From: Phycisphaerae bacterium
GTDB taxonomy: Bacteria; Planctomycetota; Phycisphaerae; Phycisphaerales; SM1A02
Length of the DNA stretch: 5,688 nucleotides
NCBI GenBank assembly: GCA_002690755.1
Contig: NZFT01000022.1
Location: 9,675 to 15,362, forward strand
Direction of reading: 5' to 3'
Part shown: piece by piece, positions 1 to 5,287 of the stretch
How the letters are laid out: each line of letters opens with the position of its first letter
Numbering within the stretch: position 1 is the stretch's first letter
Made by a program: the position numbers and the translations under genes
Notes under the pieces: model-generated
What the model was told of the DNA's origin: nothing
Database searches by the model: none
Seen by the model: only the letters and a program-made list of their open reading frames with translations

Positions 1-357
1 GGCAAGATGCTGCGGCGACTCCGCGGACAGGACGAGGTGCGACTCGCGGACTCTGGAATCGACGTCCTGGCGCTCCGCGCCCGCGCCACGATCCTCGCGT
101 TCCTGGCCCGCGGTCACGCCGCGATCGAACCGGTTTCGCTCGAGCGCGTCATCGAGGACGGTCTTCGAGACGACGGCACGTCCGGCGATGACCCCGCGGG
201 ATCGAGCTGGCCCGAACTCCGACGCCGGGCCCGCGGTGTCGCCGCCTGGAGCGGGCTGTCGCATCCGCGAAGAACCCGCGGGCCGGGCGTCGCACGAGCC
301 GAGGCCGCCCTGCGGATCGAGGAATGGCTCCGGGGGAAGGTCCTTCCGCCATCCTGA
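1..357 (+). CDS. 3' end of an unrecognised gene (partial, open at left edge)
   Basis: The frame is open from the first base of the window (Gly-Lys-Met) and ends with TGA at 355-357, so at least 118 codons of a longer gene are visible. The Met codon at 7 has no visible ribosome binding site and need not be the start. Codons are strongly GC-ending, as expected of real coding sequence in this genome. The product is rich in Arg, Ala, Leu and Glu, with an amphipathic helical first part (residues about 10-50 of the visible piece), a Gly/Asp/Ser-rich middle, and an Arg-rich C-terminal end closing in EEWLRGKVLPPS. I see no signal peptide, membrane segment or metal-binding motif. I do not recognise the family and assign no function. 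A promoter and a tRNA follow within 70 bp. Confidence 0.6.
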   Translation, partial: GKMLRRLRGQDEVRLADSGIDVLALRARATILAFLARGHAAIEPVSLERVIEDGLRDDGTSGDDPAGSSWPELRRRARGVAAWSGLSHPRRTRGPGVARAEAALRIEEWLRGKVLPPS

Positions 358-368
358 ACTCGGGATCC

Positions 369-396
369 TTGGCGCGACCCACGCGGTCGCTATACT
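369..396 (+). promoter_or_regulatory. sigma-70-type promoter of tRNA-Val
   Basis: A -35 box TTGGCG (369-374) and a -10 box TATACT (391-396) are separated by 16 bp and lie about 30 bp before the mature tRNA 5' end, a normal distance for a tRNA promoter with a short 5' leader. The spacer carries a perfect 6-bp dyad, GCGACC at 374-379 and GGTCGC at 385-390. The boxes are close to the general bacterial consensus; no start site is proven. Confidence 0.65.
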
Positions 397-424
397 CGGC
401 GACCCGTCGGACACGGCGACTTCG

Positions 425-498
425 GGGCGATTAGCTCAGCTGGCTAGAGCGCTGCCGTCACATGGCAGAGGTCGAAGGTTCGAGTCCTTTATCGCCCA
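425..498 (+). tRNA. tRNA-Val, anticodon CAC
   Basis: The sequence folds into a complete cloverleaf. The acceptor stem GGGCGAT (425-431) pairs fully with ATCGCCC (491-497), followed by discriminator A498. The D stem is GCTC (434-437) with GAGC (447-450), with GG at 442-443 in a 9-nt loop. The anticodon stem CTGCC (452-456) pairs with GGCAG (464-468), with loop GTCACAT (457-463) and anticodon CAC at 459-461, reading GUG (valine). The variable loop is AGGTC. The T stem GAAGG (474-478) pairs with CCTTT (486-490), one pair being G-T, around TTCGAGT. The 3' CCA is not encoded (bases 499-501 are CTT) and must be added by the CCA-adding enzyme. No intron or mismatch is seen, so the gene looks functional. 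Confidence 0.95.
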
Positions 499-503
499 CT
501 TTC

Positions 504-538
504 GAGACGCCCCCGGAGCACCGCTCCGGGGGCGTCTC
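504..538 (+). terminator. strong hairpin after tRNA-Val, probable terminator
   Basis: A perfect 16-bp stem (504-519 with 523-538) closes on a 3-nt loop ACC at 520-522 and is extremely GC-rich. It starts 6 nt after the tRNA and so fits transcription end or 3' processing protection of the tRNA precursor. There is no T-tract after the stem (only TT at 541-542), so it is not a textbook intrinsic terminator. Because it is symmetrical, it could act on both strands. Confidence 0.6.
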
Positions 539-572
539 CGTTCATGTCCAAAAGCTCGCAAAGACCGAAGAA

Positions 573-638
573 GTTGATTCGGAAAAGGACGCGGCCGACC
601 TCCTCGTGATCCTCGCCGCCTGGGGCGGGTGTCCCTGA
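573..638 (+). pseudogene. dockerin-like C-terminal remnant
   Basis: In this frame the sequence translates to VDSEKDAADLLVILAAWGGCP followed by TGA at 636-638. The end DAADLLVILAAWGGCP matches the last helix of the second calcium loop of planctomycete dockerin repeats, and parallels GADIGAMLGAWGWCP in the large secreted protein on the other strand of this window. The frame stays open further upstream, but the first in-frame ATG (462) lies inside the tRNA anticodon loop and the frame crosses the terminator hairpin, so no credible start exists. Aligned to the dockerin loop, the first two calcium ligands are replaced (Thr and Glu where Asp is usual), which fits decay. I read it as the tail of a lost secreted protein gene. 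A short chance match is possible but unlikely given the clean stop after Cys-Pro. Confidence 0.55.
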
Positions 639-829
639 ACGGGTTCGCGACGTTCGAGGAATCACGCCCCAGGCCTCCCCGTGTGCGTCACCGCCTTCGC
701 GAAGGCGGACGACCTCCCCGTCGGCATAGACTGAACGGGTCGATCAGACGATGACCGAGTCGTCGTCACGACCATCGGCCTCGCGCGGATGGCGAGCGAC
801 AGACTGAAGACCCGAGCGGAGCCCCGACC
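639..829. other. intergenic leader before the oxidoreductase gene
   Basis: This stretch, with the remnant before it, forms a gap of nearly 300 bp without an intact gene. It contains a perfect 18-bp palindrome at 691-708, annotated separately, and a GGAG ribosome binding site at 818-821. I see no convincing -35/-10 pair; TAGACT at 727-732 resembles a -10 box but has no matching -35. An 8-bp sequence AGACTGAA occurs twice (728-735 and 801-808), probably by chance. Confidence 0.4.
691..708. repeat. perfect 18-bp palindrome
   Basis: CCGCCTTCG at 691-699 is followed directly by its exact reverse complement CGAAGGCGG at 700-708. As RNA it can form a 7-bp stem with a CGCG loop. It lies 121 bp before the start codon of the oxidoreductase gene and 52 bp after the stop of the dockerin remnant. 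It could be a regulator binding site, or the old 3' hairpin of the lost gene. No T-tract follows it. Confidence 0.4.
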
Positions 830-2221
830 ATGAACAAGAAGATCCAACGGCGTGACTTCATCCAGCGATCCGCCGCGGCCGCCATCCTCCTCAAGGCGGC
901 GGGCTGCGCCCCCGACGCCACCGTCCGTTCGACCGTCGGGCGGTGGCCGGCCAACGAACGCTTGAACGTGCTCAGCATCGGCGTGGTCGGGACGATCGGC
1001 AGCGTCGATCGGAAGCAGGTCGCCATGCATCCATCCGTCGAGATCGTCGGCCTGTGCGACGTCGACGAACGGGCGATCGAAAAGGCGAGCACGCGACACC
1101 CCGACGCGTTCACCTGCAAGGACTATCGCGAGGCGTTCGATCGCTACGGCGATCGCTTCGACGCGGTGATCGTCTCCACGCCCGACCACACCCACGGCCC
1201 GATCATGCTGACCGCCCTCGCGAACGGCAAGCACGTCTACGGCCAGAAGCCCCTCGTCCAGCAGCTCGAGGAACTCTCGATGATCGACGCGGCGATGGAC
1301 GCTCGACCGGAGCTGGTCACGCAGGTCGGCAACCAGCGCATGGACTATCCAGGGCGTCGCGCCGCGGTCGAGATCCTCCGGTCAGGCACGTTGGGACCGG
1401 CGGTCGCCGCCCACGCATGGACCGGATCCCCGAACGCCGGTTCGTACTTCAACTACGACCGCGTGCTCCACGAACCCGCCGAGTGTCCGGGCCACATCGA
1501 CTACGACCTCTGGCTCGGTCCCTGCGCGGAAGTCCCCTACCGGGACGAGATGCTCCCGGTGAAGTGGAGATCGTGGTGGGACTATGGAACCGGCGGGCTC
1601 GGGGACTGGGGCGTCCACGTGCTCGACGTGATCTTCTACGGATACGACGAACTCCAGTCACCCATCGCGGTGAAGACCCACGCCCCCCGGCCCTCCGAGG
1701 CATTCCACACCTACCCCTGCCTGTCGACCATCACCTACGAGGTCGACTCACCGCGATTCGCCAATTCGTTCTTCCCGCTCCACTACGCGGACTCCGGACA
1801 GACCGTCTCCCGCGCCGCCCTCGGCCTCCCGCCCGGTGAGTGGAAGGATTCGAACATGACCGTCGTGCAGTGCGAGGGCGGCGTACTGGCCCTGACCGCA
1901 GGCGGTGATCTCGAGGTCTGGCGGGACGGGGTGATGACCCCCGGACTGGAGATGCCGGGATTGCCCGAGTTCCCCGAGCTCAACCACTGGCACGCGTGGG
2001 TCGACAACATCGTCGGCAAGGACACGAAGCTGTGGACGCCCTTCAAGGACGGCGTGCGAATCACCGAGCCGGCGCTGCTGGCGGTCAAGGCGGCCCGATT
2101 CCCGAACGTCGAGCTGGCCTGGGATCGCTCGACCAACTCGTTCACCAACCACGAAGAAGCGACCCGGACGATCGTGCGCCGGGAATACCGGCCCGGCTTC
2201 GCGCCACCGACCGTCGGATGA
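830..2221 (+). CDS. secreted Gfo/Idh/MocA family oxidoreductase
   Basis: This 463-aa protein belongs to the family of NAD(P)-dependent dehydrogenases of sugars, inositols and related compounds; the substrate cannot be read from sequence. The N-terminus has a Tat-type motif QRRDFIQRS (residues 6-14), a hydrophobic stretch and AAGC with Cys26, so it is probably exported folded through Tat and may be a lipoprotein; Lys22 in the hydrophobic part weakens the lipobox. The Rossmann fold follows: glycine motif GVVGTIG (51-57), CDVD (76-79) after strand 2, and STPDHTH (116-122). The usual catalytic EKP appears as QKP (139-141), a variant known in secreted members. The C-terminal substrate domain has GDWGVHVLD (258-266), with the family's conserved His (263) and Asp (266). 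Length is normal for a planctomycete secreted member. The start is supported by GGAG at 818-821, 8 nt before ATG. It stands alone and converges with the next gene. Confidence 0.9.
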   Translation: MNKKIQRRDFIQRSAAAAILLKAAGCAPDATVRSTVGRWPANERLNVLSIGVVGTIGSVDRKQVAMHPSVEIVGLCDVDERAIEKASTRHPDAFTCKDYREAFDRYGDRFDAVIVSTPDHTHGPIMLTALANGKHVYGQKPLVQQLEELSMIDAAMDARPELVTQVGNQRMDYPGRRAAVEILRSGTLGPAVAAHAWTGSPNAGSYFNYDRVLHEPAECPGHIDYDLWLGPCAEVPYRDEMLPVKWRSWWDYGTGGLGDWGVHVLDVIFYGYDELQSPIAVKTHAPRPSEAFHTYPCLSTITYEVDSPRFANSFFPLHYADSGQTVSRAALGLPPGEWKDSNMTVVQCEGGVLALTAGGDLEVWRDGVMTPGLEMPGLPEFPELNHWHAWVDNIVGKDTKLWTPFKDGVRITEPALLAVKAARFPNVELAWDRSTNSFTNHEEATRTIVRREYRPGFAPPTVG

Positions 2222-2222
2222 A

Positions 2223-2241
2223 TCGAGGGCTCGACCCTCGA
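2223..2241. terminator. small hairpin between convergent genes
   Basis: TCGAGGG (2223-2229) pairs perfectly with CCCTCGA (2235-2241) around a 5-nt loop, starting one base after the stop codon of the oxidoreductase gene. Neither side has a real T-tract. Because it is symmetrical, it could serve both convergent genes. The remaining intergenic bases up to 2344 hold only a weaker 5-bp stem (GACGT 2303-2307 with ACGTC 2313-2317). Confidence 0.4.
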
Positions 2242-2344
2242 ACTCCTTCCGCGTCGCGAAGTCCGCATCCGGCTTCAGCAGAGGAACCTGCGTACCGCCT
2301 CCGACGTCTCACACGTCCGAGCCGGCGAGCCTCGAATTCCTCGC

Positions 2345-5011
2345 TCAGAGCGACTCGAGGAACGCGACGATCGCCGCTCGATCCGCCGCGGACATGTTGC
2401 GGAACGACTCCTTGGAAGCTTCGGCCTCTCCGCCGTGCCAGAGAATGGCTTCTTCGATGGTTCGAGCGCGACCATCGTGCAGGAACGCCTTGCCGCCGCT
2501 GACCCCTTCGGTCAATCCGATGTTCCACAACGCCGGCGTTCGCCATTCGGCGCCAGTGACACCATGATCGCTGATGTTGTCGGCCAGCCCGGGTCCCATG
2601 TCGTGCAGCAGCATGTCCGTGTACGGGTGGATCGTCTGGTTCCGAAGTTCCGCGTACGGATGCGTCCCGCCGGTCACCATCGTCGGCACATGACACGCCG
2701 TGCAGTTCGCCGCCGCGAAGAGGGCTTCACCTTCGATCGCGTCCTGGTCGAGGAGATTGCGTCGCGCCGCGATGCCCAGCAACGACGTGTAGCGATCCAT
2801 CAGATCGAGGTCCTCGTTCGCGATCTCGATCGGTGACGGCTTGATGTCGCCATCCAGCACGGGGAAGAGTTCACTCGAAACGCCCATGTCGCGATTCATC
2901 GCGTAGGCGATCTGCTCCCGCACCGATGCGGTCGAGCCGCGGTGGCCGAACCGGCCGATTCGACTCCGGCTCGGATCAGCCGGGTTCTCGACCGTTCGAA
3001 GTCGGCCGGAGATCCCGTCCTCGTCGAGGTCGCACTCGTCGGCCATTTCCAACAGCGTCGCTTCGTCGATGGCCTCGAGCAGGCCGACGCCGACGAGTTG
3101 CGGCGCAAGCCGAACCGAGTAGTACTCCGGCACCGGACCGGTGAATTCGTAGACGGGCCGTCGAAGGGTGTACGCCGAACCATCGCCGTAGGTCCCGGGG
3201 ACTTCGTCCCAGCCGGCGAGCAGCATCGAACCTTCGGAATCATCGCCGCCCTGGAAGCCGTCCGGCTCCAGCACTTCGAACCAGTTCAGGTTCCACCCGC
3301 CGGCAGCGGCGCTGATCCCGAACCGATGTTCGCCCGCGGCCAACTGCACGCTGAGCGTCACGGTGGTCCAGGACTGCCAACCGCCGGTCGCGGGGATGTC
3401 GATGCTTCCGTAGAGCGGCGAGCCACCGACCTCCTCGAAACGAAGGGTTCCGCCACCGGGCACGCTCGCCACCCGGAAATCGATCAGGTACGTGCCGGTC
3501 GCCGGAATCATCACCGGGTGATCGACGTAGGCCATCCAGTCGCCGGCATCGATGTAGCCGACGTTCAATCCGCCGCCTTCGTCGGTGCAGGTCTCGGTCT
3601 GGACGCCGCTCATCACGGAATAGTCCTCGGCCTCGATTCGAATGATCGCCGTGCCGTCACCGCCGTCGCCTCCCCCGCCGCCCCCGCCATCGGAGGTCGA
3701 CCCGGTGCTCGGCTGGAGCACCTCGCCCAGAAGCGGATGCGGTGTCCCGTCGGCGTCGCTTCCGATCTGAATGACCGCTTCGTTATACGCCCCGCCCACC
3801 GCGGGGGGCAGCCCCCGGCCGTTGCCGACGTGACACGCCACACAGCTCGTGTTGACGAATCGCGGGCCCACCTTGCCGACGTGGTCGGTGAAGATCGGGT
3901 TGCCGTCCTCGGAGTGCACCCCGGTTTCGAAGTCGGTGTGATGCAGACGCCGTCCGACCGTGAAGGCATGGCCGCTCGCGTGCGAGATGTTTCCGGCCAT
4001 CTGCTTGAAGCGATCGTCGGGCTCGTTCGAGTACTGATACGGAAGCGTGGTCCGGCCGCCGAGCCACGCGTGCTCGGGAAGTGGGAACGAGTCGAAGGAT
4101 GCCGCTTCCCGCTCCTCGGGGGTCTCGGCCTCCTCCTTCGCCTTCGCATACCACGGGACGATCCCCTCACCGACGACGTAGAGCAGCGCGGTGCCGTAGT
4201 AGTTCAACCGTCCGTTCCGGGGCCCGGCGAGGAACTGACTGAGCTCGATCTCCATTCGATCACCGATCGCGAGCGGCGTCTGCTCCGGCCACTTGTTCTG
4301 GATCTCGGCGGTGTAGCGATACTCGGTCTCGCCCGGATACCGTTCGGACGGTTCGATCGACACCAGCGTGACGCCCGCGTTCAGGTAGTCGGACATGTTG
4401 TTGTGGTAGCCCGCGAAACCGGACGCGTAGAACGTACGGAACTCCGCGGGATTCAGTCGATCGAGGGTCGTGAAGTTGAAGGTGAGTCCCGATCCGCCCT
4501 TCGCCGCACGGTCGATAATCTCGATCTCGGCGACCCGCTGTTCCCAGTAGAAAGGGAGCCAGTGATCGTAGGTTCGGAAGGGGACACCGTTCACGATGTC
4601 CTCCCGTGCGTGTCGATCCCGGGCCCGATCCGCGATCCGGGTGATCATCGCCTCGGACGTGTCTTCGACGATCGCCGGCTCGAGTGGTTCCGAGCCGTCG
4701 TGAATCGGGTCGAAGACCAGGTCCTCCTCGCACGGGCACCAACCCCACGCACCGAGCATCGCGCCGATGTCCGCACCGTCCACGCGAGCGTCTCCGTTCA
4801 GATCGGCGGATCCACTTCCCTTCCCCCACTGCGCAAGCAGGAGTCCGATGTCGCTTCCACCCACCTGGCCGGAGCCGTCGAGATCCGCAGGGCAGTCGGC
4901 GTGGACCAGCGCACCGAACGGTGCGAACAGCGCCAGCGCGGCGATGCCGGCAGTGAGGCGGTTCATTCGACGAGGGACAGCCTTGAAGGATCGCTGATCT
5001 GAATACGACAT
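2345..5011 (-). CDS. secreted dihaem oxidoreductase (DHOR/DUF1111) with N-terminal dockerin and nested CBM6
   Basis: This 888-aa protein is a predicted exported two-haem c-type cytochrome of the DHOR family (related to MauG and bacterial cytochrome c peroxidases); its substrate is unknown. Signal peptide about 1-38, ending GALVHA. Residues about 40-93 are two dockerin-like calcium loops, DLDGSGQVGGSD and DLNGDARVDGAD, bracketed by cysteines. Residues about 95-430 form the first DHOR part, including TTLPYQYSNEP (from 321) and haem motif CVACH (390-394). After HPLLGEVLQPS comes a Gly/Asp linker, then a CBM6-like module (about 455-580). The second DHOR part follows: DLDEDGISGR, GRFGHRGS (686-693), CTACH (770-774) and HDGRARTIEEAILWHGG (845-861), the family's usual C-terminal signature. 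The start at 5011 was chosen because AGGA lies 10 nt upstream; ATG at 4966 (signal peptide core) and GTG at 5089 lack suitable sites. It is divergent from the following gene. Confidence 0.88.
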   Translation of the reverse strand: MSYSDQRSFKAVPRRMNRLTAGIAALALFAPFGALVHADCPADLDGSGQVGGSDIGLLLAQWGKGSGSADLNGDARVDGADIGAMLGAWGWCPCEEDLVFDPIHDGSEPLEPAIVEDTSEAMITRIADRARDRHAREDIVNGVPFRTYDHWLPFYWEQRVAEIEIIDRAAKGGSGLTFNFTTLDRLNPAEFRTFYASGFAGYHNNMSDYLNAGVTLVSIEPSERYPGETEYRYTAEIQNKWPEQTPLAIGDRMEIELSQFLAGPRNGRLNYYGTALLYVVGEGIVPWYAKAKEEAETPEEREAASFDSFPLPEHAWLGGRTTLPYQYSNEPDDRFKQMAGNISHASGHAFTVGRRLHHTDFETGVHSEDGNPIFTDHVGKVGPRFVNTSCVACHVGNGRGLPPAVGGAYNEAVIQIGSDADGTPHPLLGEVLQPSTGSTSDGGGGGGGDGGDGTAIIRIEAEDYSVMSGVQTETCTDEGGGLNVGYIDAGDWMAYVDHPVMIPATGTYLIDFRVASVPGGGTLRFEEVGGSPLYGSIDIPATGGWQSWTTVTLSVQLAAGEHRFGISAAAGGWNLNWFEVLEPDGFQGGDDSEGSMLLAGWDEVPGTYGDGSAYTLRRPVYEFTGPVPEYYSVRLAPQLVGVGLLEAIDEATLLEMADECDLDEDGISGRLRTVENPADPSRSRIGRFGHRGSTASVREQIAYAMNRDMGVSSELFPVLDGDIKPSPIEIANEDLDLMDRYTSLLGIAARRNLLDQDAIEGEALFAAANCTACHVPTMVTGGTHPYAELRNQTIHPYTDMLLHDMGPGLADNISDHGVTGAEWRTPALWNIGLTEGVSGGKAFLHDGRARTIEEAILWHGGEAEASKESFRNMSAADRAAIVAFLESL
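3272..3649 (-). other. CBM6-like carbohydrate-binding module inside the cytochrome gene
   Basis: This segment encodes residues about 455-580 of the 888-aa protein. It opens with AIIRIEAEDYSVMSG, continues with GGGLNVGYIDAGDWMAYVD and GTYLIDFRVAS, then GGWQSWTTVTLSVQLAAGEH, and closes with GGWNLNWFEV. These follow the order of family 6 carbohydrate-binding modules (beta-sandwich, about 125-130 aa), including the IEAEDY opening and the NLNWFE closing strand. Such modules bind xylan, beta-glucans, agar and other polysaccharides; the ligand here cannot be predicted. It splits the DHOR sequence between the first haem segment and the segment starting SEGSMLLAGW. Confidence 0.85.
3653..3688 (-). repeat. 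Gly/Asp-rich linker coding tract
   Basis: This low-complexity tract encodes seven consecutive glycines followed by DGGDG, directly before the CBM6-like module. It is a flexible inter-domain linker, and its GC-rich repeats make it a likely site of length variation. The other flank of the module has a shorter linker with GGDDSEG. Confidence 0.75.
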
Positions 5012-5287
5012 GGAGCGTTGTTCCTGTTCTCGAACCAGGCCCGAAGACCGTCGCAGGTCAATGTGAACACCGAGCGGGGTTCCCCGCACGTCGGATTACG
5101 CGATGACGAGCGAGGGGTTCCCTTGATCGAACCGCCGGACCGCCGGATTCCTCGCGACCCCCCAAAGATGACAGATACCGCGAGATTGGACGAGTGATTA
5201 TTCTGGGAATCCAGTGAAAAGACGGGGTTGGTCAATGACACGAAACAACGACCAACGGGTTAGCCTCCCTACATAGGAGAATCAAAC
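5012..5287. promoter_or_regulatory. divergent intergenic region
   Basis: This 276-bp gap lies between two divergently transcribed genes, so it must carry promoters for both. The part from about 5165 to 5285 is more AT-rich than its surroundings. On the + strand TATTCT (5199-5204) could be a -10 box without a good -35. On the - strand AATAAT (complement of 5197-5202) matches the -10 consensus at five of six positions, again without a good -35. AGGAG at 5275-5279 is a strong ribosome binding site for the right-hand gene. A 7-bp inverted repeat at 5227-5256 is described separately. No exact start site can be given. Confidence 0.45.
5227..5256. repeat. 7-bp inverted repeat before the DUF5684-like gene
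   Basis: GTTGGTC (5227-5233) and GACCAAC (5250-5256) are exact reverse complements separated by 16 bp, 23 bp centre to centre, which places the halves about two helical turns apart on one DNA face. It lies 31 bp before the ATG, upstream of the ribosome binding site. It could be an operator or, if transcribed, a weak leader hairpin. Confidence 0.35.

Noticed and set aside
188..577. A 129-codon + strand frame covering the tRNA
   Set aside because: It overlaps the upstream gene in another frame and runs through the tRNA and its hairpin, so it cannot be a real gene.
462..638. A 58-codon ATG-started frame that ends with the dockerin-like tail
   Set aside because: Its ATG lies in the tRNA anticodon loop and its first half is tRNA and hairpin sequence. 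Only the tail from about 573 is meaningful.
662..1234. A 190-codon - strand frame overlapping the oxidoreductase start
   Set aside because: Most of it is antisense to the Tat signal and Rossmann fold of the oxidoreductase; it has low-complexity composition and no ribosome binding site or motif.
943..1839. A 298-codon + strand frame inside the oxidoreductase gene
   Set aside because: It is an out-of-frame shadow, extremely Arg-rich, as expected from reading GC-rich codons one base off.
2942..5002. A 686-codon open frame on the + strand opposite the cytochrome gene
   Set aside because: It is fully antisense to a gene with clear haem, CBM6 and DHOR motifs. Its product is Arg/Gly/Val-rich without domains. 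Long antisense frames arise routinely in GC-rich coding DNA.
5012..5089. N-terminal extension of the cytochrome to a GTG at 5089
   Set aside because: The extension has no ribosome binding site, is polar and would bury the signal peptide about 42 residues inside the protein. The ATG at 5011 has AGGA at a suitable distance.
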